A stretch of DNA of 10,356 nucleotides from Coriobacteriales bacterium (GCA_031274985.1 JAISPK010000097.1:1-10356); one strand, 5' to 3'. Shown: positions 1 through 7,700, numbered from the stretch's first letter. A program made the numbers and translations. Notes: generated from the sequence alone by a model not told the origin.

Positions 1-2
1 CG

Positions 3-254
3 GCAAAGGCCGAGGGTTTTGATGAGCTTGCCGAGCTCTTTGCGCGAGTGGGCGAAGTAGAGAAGCATCACGAGGAGCGTTATCGTCAGATCATCGAACA
101 TCTTGAGAAGGGTGTGACCTTTAAGAGCAGCAGCGCTGTAGCCTGGAAGTGCCTTGAATGTGGATTCATACACTTTGGCACCGAGCCACCTGAGATCTGC
201 CCAGCCTGTGCGCACCCCAAGGCCTACTACGAACTCAGATGCGAGAATTATTAG
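3..254 (+). CDS. Rubrerythrin, C-terminal part (5' end outside window)
   Basis: The reading frame is open from the window edge and ends with TAG at 252-254. The visible 83 residues match the end of a rubrerythrin, a cytoplasmic non-haem diiron protein that reduces peroxide in anaerobes. The first half is the last helix of the ferritin-like domain, with the metal-binding pattern EVEKHHEER (an E-x-x-H motif). The second half is a rubredoxin-like FeS4 domain with two CxxC pairs, CLEC and CPAC, and the typical ending CPACAHPKAYYEL. The diiron residues from the earlier helices and the start codon lie outside the window. No terminator is obvious after it. The family call is secure; whether this is classical rubrerythrin or a close relative cannot be settled from the fragment. 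Confidence 0.93.
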   Translation, partial: AKAEGFDELAELFARVGEVEKHHEERYRQIIEHLEKGVTFKSSSAVAWKCLECGFIHFGTEPPEICPACAHPKAYYELRCENY

Positions 255-261
255 TTTTAAG

Positions 262-270
262 TGGTACAAT
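262..270 (+). promoter_or_regulatory. Candidate extended -10 promoter of the ytxH-serS unit
   Basis: TGGTACAAT fits an extended -10 element (TGn followed by a TATAAT-like hexamer, TACAAT at 265-270). It lies 67 bases before the ytxH ATG and just after the rubrerythrin stop. No good -35 hexamer stands 16-18 bases upstream, as is usual for extended -10 promoters. This is by eye only. Confidence 0.45.
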
Positions 271-336
271 CAAACCCACATAATTGTAGTAGGCAAGAAA
301 TAGTGACATTTTGTCGTGACGAAAGGTGGAGAAACT

Positions 337-780
337 ATGGCACAAGGGAGATTCAGAGCTTTCTTGTTCGGAGGCATTCTTGGTGCCGGCGCGGCATTGC
401 TCTTTGCTCCGCGTAGCGGTAAAGAAACCAGGGCTTATCTCACCGATAAGGCTGAGGAAATGTGGGGAGAGGGCACCGATATCTATTCTCAGGGCTACGA
501 GAGAATCAAAGCTGAGGCTGCCAACGTGCAAAGAACAGCGGTGCAGGCCAATGACGAGCTCAGAGATAAGATCGAAAACGCTCGCACTGCCATCGCTGAG
601 CAGATTGCCAAAAACGCCCAGAGCGCTCGTGATGCCATAAACGCTAAGATCCCGCTCATGAACGACGAGGATACCCTGGCGGCAGAAGCAGATGTGCTCA
701 AGGGCCAGATACCTGATGCTGCCACAGAAGATACCCCGTCGCAAGATGAAACCGCCGGCGACGATGCCCCGCAAGCCTGA
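337..780 (+). CDS. YtxH domain-containing protein, small membrane-anchored
   Basis: This encodes a 147-residue protein. The start chosen is ATG at 337, preceded by a purine-rich AAGGTGGAG. An in-frame GTG at 316 has no ribosome binding site. Residues 6-25 form a glycine/alanine-rich hydrophobic segment ending in LLFAPRSGKETR, the hallmark of the YtxH family (general stress and gas-vesicle-like proteins of Gram-positive bacteria). Residues about 30-110 are charged, Ala/Glu/Lys-rich and probably form long helices or a coiled coil. The last 35 residues are acidic and probably disordered. It is expected to sit at the inner membrane with the helical part in the cytoplasm. The molecular role of the family is not established. 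serS follows after 24 bases, suggesting co-transcription. Confidence 0.85.
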   Translation: MAQGRFRAFLFGGILGAGAALLFAPRSGKETRAYLTDKAEEMWGEGTDIYSQGYERIKAEAANVQRTAVQANDELRDKIENARTAIAEQIAKNAQSARDAINAKIPLMNDEDTLAAEADVLKGQIPDAATEDTPSQDETAGDDAPQA

Positions 781-804
781 TAGCCTTCCGGCAACAAGGG
801 ACTT

Positions 805-2085
805 ATGTTAGACGCACGGTTCACACGAGAAAACATCAGCATCGTAAATGAAGCATTGCTATCCCGGAACTGCTCCTGGGATAGCGCTGCTTTTCTCGAG
901 TTGGATGCGCGCCGCCGCGAACTGATAGCCAGTTCTGAGGCGCTAAAGGCCCAGCGCAACTCCTCTTCAAAACGTATTGGTGAGCTTATGAAGGCCGGCC
1001 AAAAAGCTGAGGCTGCCGATGCCAAAGAGGCAGTGCGTGGTTGGGGAGAGCAGATTGATGCGCTCGACAAAGAGCTTGCCGAGGTTGAGGAATGCCTCAA
1101 CAGGGAGATGCTCACCCTTCCCAATCTGCCGTCGGACACCACTCCTCAGGGAGCCGGCGAAGAAGACAACATTGAAAAGCGCCGCTGGGGCACGCCGCGC
1201 ACCTTTGACTTTGAGCCCAAGGCGCATTGGGATCTGGGCCCGGAACTCGGCATCATTGATTTTGAGCGAGCGGTAAAGCTTGCTAAATCGCGTTTTGTTT
1301 TGCTGGGCGGGCTTGGCGCCAGCCTTGAGCGAGCGCTCATCAATTTTATGACAGACACCCACATCTCCCGGGGCTATAAGGAGTGGTGGGGGCCGGTGCT
1401 CGCCAACAGCGAAACACTCACCGGCACCGGAAATCTGCCAAAATTTGAAGAAGACCTCTTTAAGACCACCGGCAATCTCTATCTTATCCCTACCGCCGAG
1501 GTCATGCTGACGAATATACATCGGGGCGAGGTGCTGGACGGCGCTGAACTGCCGCTCAAGTACTGCGCGTTTACTCCCTGCTTCAGAGAAGAAGCCGGCA
1601 GCGCGGGCCGCGACACCCGGGGGCTTATTCGGGTTCATCAGTTTGATAAAGTCGAGATGGTCAAGTTTGCGCATCCCGATGATTCGCTTGCCCAGCTGGA
1701 GAGCATGGTGGCTGACGCAGAGAACATCCTGCAGCTTCTGGGGCTGCCGTACCGGGTAATTGAACTGTGTACGGGCGACCTGGGATTTGCCTCATCCAAG
1801 ACCTACGATCTGGAAGTCTGGCTCCCTTCGTACAACGACTACAAAGAGATTTCGTCCTGCTCCAACTGCGTGGATTTTCAGGCTCGCCGGGCCAATATCC
1901 GCATGCGCGATGAGGCCGCAGGCGGCAAGCCCGCCTTTGTTCACACGCTCAATGGCAGCGGTCTTGCCGTAGGGCGAACGATGGCGGCAATCCTGGAAAA
2001 CTATCAACGGGCTGACGGTTCTGTGGCCGTTCCCGAGGTGTTACAACCGTATCTTCGTGGCATCAAGGAAATACCATGCAAATAA
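805..2085 (+). CDS. serS: Seryl-tRNA synthetase
   Basis: This encodes 426 residues, the normal length for a bacterial class II SerRS, which charges tRNA-Ser with serine using ATP in the cytoplasm. Residues about 30-105 form the N-terminal helical hairpin (antiparallel coiled coil) that grips the long variable arm of tRNA-Ser. The catalytic domain has [13 protein letters not shown], the TAEV element, motif 2 beginning at F260 ([15 protein letters not shown], followed by RVHQFDKVE), and motif 3 around residues 383-400 ([19 protein letters not shown]). Start ATG 805 has AAGGG at 796-800, a short spacing. The 3' end overlaps the DUF711 gene by 10 bases and carries its ribosome binding site. No T-box-like leader is seen upstream. 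A tRNA-Ser(GCU) gene lies about 2.4 kb downstream on the other strand. Confidence 0.97.
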   Translation: MLDARFTRENISIVNEALLSRNCSWDSAAFLELDARRRELIASSEALKAQRNSSSKRIGELMKAGQKAEAADAKEAVRGWGEQIDALDKELAEVEECLNREMLTLPNLPSDTTPQGAGEEDNIEKRRWGTPRTFDFEPKAHWDLGPELGIIDFERAVKLAKSRFVLLGGLGASLERALINFMTDTHISRGYKEWWGPVLANSETLTGTGNLPKFEEDLFKTTGNLYLIPTAEVMLTNIHRGEVLDGAELPLKYCAFTPCFREEAGSAGRDTRGLIRVHQFDKVEMVKFAHPDDSLAQLESMVADAENILQLLGLPYRVIELCTGDLGFASSKTYDLEVWLPSYNDYKEISSCSNCVDFQARRANIRMRDEAAGGKPAFVHTLNGSGLAVGRTMAAILENYQRADGSVAVPEVLQPYLRGIKEIPCK

Positions 2086-3446
2086 CTCCTCGTGAGGTCA
2101 AAGAGACGCTGGCCATGGTCTCTGAGCAACATCTCGATATTCGCACCATTACGCTGGGGCTTTCGATACGCGACTGCGCCCATGCAGACATCAAGGTCTG
2201 TTCGGAGCGCGTCTACGACCGTCTCACTTCTGCCGCAGAAAACCTCGTGCCGGTTGCAGAGCAAATCGCCCGCGAGTACGGTATCCCTATTGTCAACAAG
2301 CGCATTTCGGTCACTCCGGTGGCAGAGGTCTGTGCGGCAGCAGCTGGCTCAGCCGAGGACTTTGTCCCTCTCGCTGAGGCTATGGACAGAGCGGCCAGCG
2401 AGGTGGGCGTTGACTTTATCGGCGGTTTTTCTGCTCTGGTGCAAAAGGGCATCAGCGCTACCGACGCCAAACTGATTGCCTCGATTCCCCGTGCTCTGGC
2501 AAGTACGCAACGGGTCTGCTCCAGCGTTAACGTCGGCACTACCCGAGCCGGTATCAATATGGACGCGGTGCTGCTCATGGCTCAGACCATGCTCGACACC
2601 GCGCAGCTTACTGCCGCAGAAGACTCCATCGGCTGCGCAAAACTGGTGATCTTTGCCAACGCAGTAGAGGACAATCCCTTTATGGCTGGTGCCTTCCATG
2701 GCTCCGGCGAGGCAGAAGCGGTTGTAAACGTGGGGGTCTCCGGCCCCGGCGTGGTGCGCGCCGTTCTTGAGGATATGCCCGCCGACGCCAATCTCACGCA
2801 GGTCGCAGAGAAGATCAAAGCCACCACGTTCAAAATCACCCGTGCCGGCGAGCTGGTAGCCCGTGAGGCCTCAAAACGTCTTGGCGTGGCAATGGGCATT
2901 CTGGATCTTTCCCTTGCTCCCACCCCTGCCGAGGGCGACTCGGTGGCTCAGATCATCGAGGCTATCGGTGTGGGCAAATGCGGCGGACCCGGAACCACGG
3001 CAGCCCTGGCCCTGCTCAACGATGCGGTCAAGAAAGGCGGCGTCATGGCCTCCTCGTCGGTAGGCGGACTCTCCGGTGCGTTCATCCCGGTGAGTGAGGA
3101 CGCCGGCATGATCAGCTCAGTGGAGATGGGCGCGCTCACGCTCGACAAGTTGGAGGCAATGACCAGCGTGTGCAGCGTGGGGCTCGATATGATAGCCATC
3201 CCCGGAGACACCAGTGTCGAGACCATCTTTGGCATCATCGCTGACGAAATGGCCATTGGTGTCATCAACAATAAAACTACCGCGGTGCGCTTGGTGCCGG
3301 CCATAGGCAAAAAGGTAGGGGAGCGCGTTGAATTCGGCGGTCTGCTCGGAGCAGCACCCATAATGGCGGTGAATCCTTTTGCCGGCAAAGTGCTTGCTGG
3401 CCGCGGCGGTCGTTTTCCGGCACCCCTCAACAGTCTTCGCAATTAA
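2076..3446 (+). CDS. DUF711 / UPF0210 family protein (PFL-like fold), function unknown
   Basis: This encodes 456 residues, close to the usual length of the family (about 450). The start is ATG 2076, with AAGGAA at 2065-2070 lying inside the end of serS, so the two genes overlap by 10 bases and are probably translationally coupled. Family hallmarks, recalled from known members, are [18 protein letters not shown] near the N-terminus, [83 protein letters not shown] and the C-terminal [15 protein letters not shown]. No signal peptide or membrane segment is apparent, so it should be cytoplasmic. The biochemical role of the family is not known. Members often sit beside a small ACT-domain gene (UPF0237), which is not adjacent here. 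Confidence 0.93.
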   Translation: MQITPREVKETLAMVSEQHLDIRTITLGLSIRDCAHADIKVCSERVYDRLTSAAENLVPVAEQIAREYGIPIVNKRISVTPVAEVCAAAAGSAEDFVPLAEAMDRAASEVGVDFIGGFSALVQKGISATDAKLIASIPRALASTQRVCSSVNVGTTRAGINMDAVLLMAQTMLDTAQLTAAEDSIGCAKLVIFANAVEDNPFMAGAFHGSGEAEAVVNVGVSGPGVVRAVLEDMPADANLTQVAEKIKATTFKITRAGELVAREASKRLGVAMGILDLSLAPTPAEGDSVAQIIEAIGVGKCGGPGTTAALALLNDAVKKGGVMASSSVGGLSGAFIPVSEDAGMISSVEMGALTLDKLEAMTSVCSVGLDMIAIPGDTSVETIFGIIADEMAIGVINNKTTAVRLVPAIGKKVGERVEFGGLLGAAPIMAVNPFAGKVLAGRGGRFPAPLNSLRN

Positions 3447-3504
3447 GCTCAAAAAAGAAGAAGCGAATAACGAGGAACCGCAGCTGCTTTGCGCTCTTTA
3501 TGTA

Positions 3505-4425
3505 TCAGACGAAGTACGTTTTGACAGCAAACTCGAATTGCTCCAGAAACAGGCGTTTATACCAGTAGAGCGAGTGCTGTTCGTCTACCAGGAGAACTGA
3601 TTTCTTATAGGCGAGCTCATCAACACTGCGATAGGAGAGAGCGGCATAGTCGTGCGCCATCAACACGGCATTGGCTATAAGTCTGGCTGTTCGCTTATTG
3701 CCGTCTGAGAAAGGCTGGAGAGAGGCTATCATCGCTGAGATGATAAGGGCTGCTTCAACGGGATGGCTTTTGCCGTTTACAATTCTCAGCGTTGCGCTTA
3801 AATACTCTTGCAACTCTTCTTTGCTCTCAGGCGGTAGATAGTTGGTGCCGGTAATTCCAACCGGTTGTTCGCGGATTCCCTCGCTGATTCCCAGCCCTGA
3901 CACCAACTGCTTATGAACTCGCAAGATACCATCCAGGCTGAGGTGTCTAAAATCAGCGCTCTCTCTTGTTACCAATTCGAGCGCTGCCTTGTGGTTTAAG
4001 ATCATCAGAGCTTCTTCGGCTGTATGACCAGGAGCTTCCCGGGATGTCTTGAGGAGCTCCTCGGTTTCTAACAGGGAGTACGCGTTGCTTTCAATTTGAG
4101 ACGACTTCCAGGCAAGTTCAATGGAGAAGCGTTCGCGCTCTCTTCTTACGATGTCGGGCGCTCGCTGATCAAGGCGCTTGAGAAAACTGGTGTTTAGCTC
4201 GTCGAGCCAAGCGCGTTCTTCTTCAAAAAGAATCGAATAGCTTTGCAGCTCTTCAAGAAAGACTCCGGTGCTCTGCGGGGTCAGGGTTCGATCATCGGGC
4301 TCATAATTGAAGTACGTGGGCAGATCATAGTAGCAAAGCAGTAAACCTGCAGTACGGGCCCAATAGCGCGTGGAAGGACCCTTGCCCTCTACTTTAATAA
4401 GTCCTTGCTCAAGCTTTGCCGACCT
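3505..4425 (-). pseudogene. Fic-family protein, 5'-truncated and probably inactive gene
   Basis: The - strand frame is open for 306 codons from 4425 to the TGA at 3507-3505, and conserved throughout. It starts in the second half of a winged-helix domain (KLEQGLIKVEGKGPSTRYW), continues with SSQIESNAYSLLETEELL (resembling the Fic inhibitory-helix motif S/TxxxE-G/N), the flap-like VGITGTNYLPP, and the Fic motif QPFSDGNKRTAR at 3717-3682. It ends with FLEQFEFAVKTYFV. The first in-frame ATG is at 4005, after the inhibitory motif. No in-frame ATG, GTG or TTG exists between 4005 and the TAA at 4428-4426, and no good ribosome binding site precedes 4005. Upstream, 4476-4415 in another frame may hold a decayed piece of the missing DNA-binding domain, ending at the 3' end of tRNA-Ser. 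The usual Fic histidine is Gln here. An intact Fic would transfer AMP or a related group to a target protein; a shorter 166-residue product from 4005 cannot be excluded. Confidence 0.8.
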
Positions 4426-4443
4426 TTACCACCAGCACCTTAA

Positions 4444-4464
4444 AAATGCCGTCCTGGATGTCGG
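4444..4464 (-). terminator. Possible weak terminator after tRNA-Ser
   Basis: Read on the - strand, GCCG and CGGC flank a 10-base loop and are followed by ATTTTT, 13 bases after the CCA end of the tRNA. The stem is only four base pairs, so this is tentative; it could equally be chance within the fic remnant. Confidence 0.25.
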
Positions 4465-4476
4465 CTATGGCAAGGA

Positions 4477-4567
4477 TGGCGGAGAGCCGGGGATTCGAAC
4501 CCCGGAACGGGTTGTGCCCGTTACTCGCTTAGCAGGCGAGCACCTTCGGCCTCTCGGTCAGCTCTCC
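4477..4567 (-). tRNA. tRNA-Ser (anticodon GCU)
   Basis: On the - strand the 5' acceptor arm GGAGAGC pairs with GCTCTCC, followed by discriminator G and an encoded CCA (4480-4477). The anticodon stem CTCGC/GCGAG encloses the loop CTGCTAA, giving anticodon GCT (complement of 4533-4531), which reads AGC and AGU. A long variable arm, AACGGG-CACAA-CCCGTT, is diagnostic of serine-type class II tRNAs. The T arm CGGGG-TTCGAAT-CCCCG is perfect. Length is 91 with CCA. All arms pair, so it should be functional. It lies divergent to the molybdate transporter genes and directly upstream of the fic remnant. Confidence 0.97.
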
Positions 4568-4577
4568 GCGAAAAGAC

Positions 4578-4599
4578 GCGATACGCATTGGCGTAGCGC
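4578..4599. repeat. Inverted repeat between tRNA-Ser and modAB
   Basis: GCGATACGC and GCGTAGCGC are nine-base arms separated by ATTG, with one mismatched pair. It begins 11 bases upstream of the tRNA 5' end. It could be a hairpin in the tRNA precursor or an operator-like site; no long T run follows on either strand. Confidence 0.4.
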
Positions 4600-4604
4600 A
4601 TAAT

Positions 4605-4624
4605 GATACCGCAAATCGATACCG
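4605..4624 (+). repeat. Direct repeat GATACCG upstream of the modAB promoter
   Basis: GATACCG occurs at 4605-4611 and again at 4618-4624, 13 bases apart, ending 21 bases before the -35 hexamer of the modAB promoter. It may be a regulator site or chance. Confidence 0.25.
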
Positions 4625-4645
4625 GCGAGAAGTGCAGTAAAAAGT

Positions 4646-4674
4646 TTGACACTTGCAGAGCAACAACCTACAAT
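4646..4674 (+). promoter_or_regulatory. Promoter of the modAB-modC operon
   Basis: TTGACA (4646-4651) and TACAAT (4669-4674) are separated by exactly 17 bases, a near-consensus housekeeping promoter. Transcription should begin near 4681, leaving a leader of about 33 bases before ATG 4714, too short for a molybdenum-cofactor riboswitch. Confidence 0.8.
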
Positions 4675-4713
4675 ACATCATTATTCGCAAACGAGAATAA
4701 TAGGAAAGAGGAC

Positions 4714-6411
4714 ATGCTTCTACGACCTGGAGAGAGAAAGCCTTTTGCCTGCACCTCTATCGTTTTTCTTGGGGGCCTTGCGCTCGTAGCCTTTACCGCT
4801 TTATTGCTGGGAGCCTGCGGCGGGGGAGCTGCTTGCGCAGCAACCCGGGCACCAAACAACGCCGAGACGCCAACACCGACCACGGTCACCCTCCAGATAT
4901 TTGCTGCAAATTCCCTTGAAAAAGCCCTCTTAGAGGTTCAAGACCTGTACAGCAGCCGCTATCCTCAGGTCGTCTTCAAAGACACCCAATTCAAAGGCTC
5001 GGGAGACCTGGTGGCTCAACTGCAGGGTGGTGCTCCGGCAGATATTCTCATTACCGCCTCCCGCAGTCTTATGGACACCGCGCTTGCCGATGGCCTCATA
5101 GACAAAAACACCCGGCGGGATATGTTCACCAACGAGCTTGTCGTCATCAAACAGGAGGGATCTGCCGTAACCCTCAATTCACTGGCAGAGCTTACCAGCG
5201 ACTCCCTCACCAAGATAGCTATCGGAGACGCCGATGCGGTGCCGGCAGGCAGGTATGCCAACCAGAGTCTCTATTCCGCCGGATTGTACTCTGATCAATC
5301 CGGCAGAGGCGGCAGGTATCTGGGGGGTCTTGATACAAAAACGATCCTCCAGTCCAGCGTAGGAAACGTTGCCAAGACGGTATCCACCGGCGATGTTCAA
5401 ATCGGGTTTGTCTTCAGCAGCGACCTCTTACGCTTTGAGGGTATCGAGCAGCTATTTGTGGTGCCAGAAGACGCACACGAGGCCATTGTTTATCCCGGCG
5501 CGATAATCACAGGGTCTGCAAACACCCTTGAGGCAACCAGGTTTTTAGCGTTTTGCCAAAGCGACCCAAACGCACTGGCAATTTGGAGCCATTACGGTTT
5601 TACGCTCCCTTTAGCAGAACAAGGCGCTCAGGCTACAACCGCTCAAACCAGGCCGAGCGCTCTACAAGCGCCCGAAAGCGCCGGGACATCGGAAAACTTC
5701 CTTGTTGGCATGGACTACCGCCCCTTCTGGGTTTCGCTTAAAACCTCGCTCACTGCGCTGCTCTTTGTGTTTGTGTTGGGTCTGGCGGCAGCACGCCTCA
5801 CCCTCAGGGCACCCAATCGGGCAAAAGACCTCCTGGATGCTCTCTTCACCATTCCGCTGGTTTTGCCCCCTACCGTCATAGGCTTCCTGCTCCTGGTTGC
5901 CTTTGGAAACTCAACAGCTTTTGGGCGCTGGCTCGTTGACCACGGCATTGCGCTGGTATTCTCCTGGCCTGCCGCGGTGATAGCTGCCACGGTGGTGGCC
6001 TTTCCGCTCATGTATCGCACGGTGCGCGGCGCCTTTGAAGCCCAGGACCCGGAGATGCTGGACGCTGCCCGCACTCTGGGCTGGCAGGAATCGCGTATCT
6101 TCTTCAAACTGATGCTCCCTCTGGCCTGGCCCTCTATCGCCGCAGGAACAGTCCTGGCTTTTGCCCGGGCCATGGGAGAATTTGGCGCCACGCTGTTTGT
6201 GGCTGGCAATTTTGCCGGAGTCACTCAGACTATGCCGCTGGCCATATATTTTGAGTGGATGGGCGGGCGCACTGATGCGGCGGTCTTCTGGGTTGTGGTG
6301 GTCATACTCATCTCGTTTGTGGTCATCCTCTTTATCAACCTGTATGCCCGCCATACACAGAAGTTCCGGCTGGGTGCTGCCAGGGAGCAAAAGGACAATC
6401 CCTTTGAATGA
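4714..6411 (+). CDS. Molybdate ABC transporter: lipoprotein ModA fused to permease ModB
   Basis: This encodes 565 residues and combines two normally separate parts of the molybdate importer. Residues 16-35 are a hydrophobic signal with lipobox LGAC, so Cys35 should be lipidated. Residues about 57-300 are a ModA-type binding domain (FAANSLEKAL, KGSGDLVAQLQGG, ADILITAS, GDADAVPAGRYANQSL, IGFVFSSD). A Thr/Ala/Pro/Ser-rich linker (about 301-335) leads to a ModB permease (about 338-555) with five or six membrane segments and the EAA loop DAARTLGWQESRIFFKLMLP that contacts the ATPase. The frame is open back to an ATG-less region including 4603, but the promoter lies inside that stretch, so ATG 4714 (preceded by AGGAAAGAGG) is chosen. 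The ModA tyrosine usual in GxVYxSD is Phe here. Specificity for molybdate over tungstate or sulfate is inferred from the family. Confidence 0.88.
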   Translation: MLLRPGERKPFACTSIVFLGGLALVAFTALLLGACGGGAACAATRAPNNAETPTPTTVTLQIFAANSLEKALLEVQDLYSSRYPQVVFKDTQFKGSGDLVAQLQGGAPADILITASRSLMDTALADGLIDKNTRRDMFTNELVVIKQEGSAVTLNSLAELTSDSLTKIAIGDADAVPAGRYANQSLYSAGLYSDQSGRGGRYLGGLDTKTILQSSVGNVAKTVSTGDVQIGFVFSSDLLRFEGIEQLFVVPEDAHEAIVYPGAIITGSANTLEATRFLAFCQSDPNALAIWSHYGFTLPLAEQGAQATTAQTRPSALQAPESAGTSENFLVGMDYRPFWVSLKTSLTALLFVFVLGLAAARLTLRAPNRAKDLLDALFTIPLVLPPTVIGFLLLVAFGNSTAFGRWLVDHGIALVFSWPAAVIAATVVAFPLMYRTVRGAFEAQDPEMLDAARTLGWQESRIFFKLMLPLAWPSIAAGTVLAFARAMGEFGATLFVAGNFAGVTQTMPLAIYFEWMGGRTDAAVFWVVVVILISFVVILFINLYARHTQKFRLGAAREQKDNPFE

Positions 6412-6452
6412 CAGCAGCTTGTTAAGCGCAACCAATCAAAAAGGAGTTTTTG

Positions 6453-7502
6453 TTGAGCATTGAGGTAAACATCAAAAAGGAGTATCCGACCTTTTGCCTG
6501 GACATTGCCTTTGAGGCACAAGACGAAGCTCTCGGTTTTCTCGGAGCCTCCGGCTCGGGAAAAAGTCTGACGCTTCGTGCCATAGCCGGATTGGTGACGC
6601 CGGATAAAGGGCGTATCGTTGTTAATGGCGAGGTGTTCTTTGACTCTTACCAAAATATCAACCTCAAGCCACAGCAGCGCAAAACCGCCCTGCTCTTTCA
6701 GGATTACAAGCTCTTTCCTAATCTCTCGGTTGCCGAGAACATCGCCGCAGGCATGTCGCGGCAGTTGAGCAGAGACGAGATACATCAGCGCGTTAAGACT
6801 CAGTTGGAGAGATTCAAGCTAAAAGGCTATGGCTCACGTTTTCCGGCGCAGCTTTCCGGAGGGCAGCAGCAGCGGGTTGCCCTGGCGCGCATGCTGGCAG
6901 CTGAACCGCGCATTCTCCTGCTCGATGAACCATTCTCAGCCCTGGATGCCTATCTCAAGAGCGGCCTTGAAGAAGATCTCTTTAATCTGTTTGAACGCTA
7001 CCGGGGCACCATTCTTTACGTTTCTCACGACATCGATGAGGCGGTGCGCTTTTGTGACCGCATTGCCGTGATCGATGAAGGCATGGTGGCACAGATTGCT
7101 CCTGCAGCTGAGCTCGTATCACAGCCTAAAACCCTGGCAAGCATCAAGGCCTCCGGTGTCAAGAACATCAGCGCTGCAAAAAAGGTCGACGAACACCACG
7201 TGGAGGCATTGGACTGGGGCATTACCCTCGCCACCGGGGTCGAGGTGCCAGACGATGCGGCCTGGCTTGCGGTGAGAGCAACCTATCTGAGAGCAGCCCG
7301 TCAAGACGAAGGAGAAAACTGCTTTGAGCTCAAGGTGCGCTATGCTTCTGACTCGCGTTTTGAACGCACCGCAGTCTTCGAGCCCGCCGGCATCCGCTGG
7401 AACGTCGACAAGCTCACGCACCCACCGCAGTATCTGCCCGTCAAAGGGCAGACACTGCGGATGCACATCCCTCCGCAACAGATCTATATAGTGTCTTCTT
7501 GA
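6453..7502 (+). CDS. modC: Molybdate ABC transporter ATP-binding protein
   Basis: This encodes 349 residues. The start is TTG: AAGGAG at 6441-6446 lies six bases before TTG 6453 but only three before the adjacent TTG 6450, so 6453 is preferred. It is the cytoplasmic ATPase that powers the ModAB importer. Walker A is GASGSGKS (31-38), the Q-loop Gln is 83 (LFQDYKLFP), the signature is LSGGQQQRVALAR (from 134), Walker B is ILLLDEP with D158/E159, and the H-loop His is 192 (VSHD). Residues about 235-349 form a C-terminal TOBE/Mop-like region typical of ModC-type ATPases, which can bind molybdate. It follows modAB after 41 bases with no terminator, so one operon is likely. Related ATPases for sulfate or tungstate look alike; context supports molybdate. 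Confidence 0.92.
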   Translation: MSIEVNIKKEYPTFCLDIAFEAQDEALGFLGASGSGKSLTLRAIAGLVTPDKGRIVVNGEVFFDSYQNINLKPQQRKTALLFQDYKLFPNLSVAENIAAGMSRQLSRDEIHQRVKTQLERFKLKGYGSRFPAQLSGGQQQRVALARMLAAEPRILLLDEPFSALDAYLKSGLEEDLFNLFERYRGTILYVSHDIDEAVRFCDRIAVIDEGMVAQIAPAAELVSQPKTLASIKASGVKNISAAKKVDEHHVEALDWGITLATGVEVPDDAAWLAVRATYLRAARQDEGENCFELKVRYASDSRFERTAVFEPAGIRWNVDKLTHPPQYLPVKGQTLRMHIPPQQIYIVSS

Positions 7503-7542
7503 GTCAAGCGCAAAAGAAGCTTGAGAGGACTCTGCAAGGGGA

Positions 7543-7661
7543 GGTGTGTCCAAATATCACGGTTTTTTTGCCGCAAATACCAAAAGAACTATCAGGGTGT
7601 GTCTATACTTTATCCAATTATTTTCTGATTTCGACGCAAAATCCGAATAAACTCGGGTGTG
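7543..7661 (+). repeat. Three spaced copies of GGTGTG upstream of ftsZ
   Basis: GGTGTGTC occurs at 7543-7550 and 7596-7603, and GGTGTG at 7656-7661, all on the + strand in the modC-ftsZ gap. TCTATACT is also repeated exactly at 7602-7609 and 7684-7691. They may be regulator sites; no known operator is recognised. Confidence 0.3.
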
Positions 7662-7665
7662 CCCC

Positions 7666-7696
7666 TTGACCATTTTGCTATTTTCTATACTATAAT
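7666..7696 (+). promoter_or_regulatory. Candidate ftsZ promoter
   Basis: TTGACC (7666-7671) and TATAAT (7691-7696) are 19 bases apart, slightly long. An overlapping TATACT lies at 7686-7691 and a second perfect TATAAT at 7704-7709, so two nearby starts are possible. The leader to the ftsZ ATG would be about 70-80 bases. Confidence 0.6.
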
Positions 7697-7700
7697 TGTG

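Noticed and set aside
235..774. Long open - strand frame opposite ytxH
   Set aside because: It is the complement of a well-conserved YtxH gene, has no recognisable domain and no ribosome binding site.
3447..3504. Bidirectional terminator between DUF711 and fic
   Set aside because: AAGAAGCG and CGCTCTTT pair only imperfectly across a long loop; not convincing.
4370..4603. Open + strand frame of 77 codons across the tRNA region
   Set aside because: It reads the antisense of tRNA-Ser, giving the familiar spurious GIRTPE-type peptide, and overlaps the fic remnant on the other strand.
4675..4713. Molybdenum-cofactor riboswitch before modAB
   Set aside because: The predicted leader is only about 33 bases, far too short for that RNA.
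7519..7569. Rho-independent terminator after modC
   Set aside because: There is a T7 run at 7563-7569 and a small bulged hairpin near 7520-7537, but no stem directly precedes the T run.
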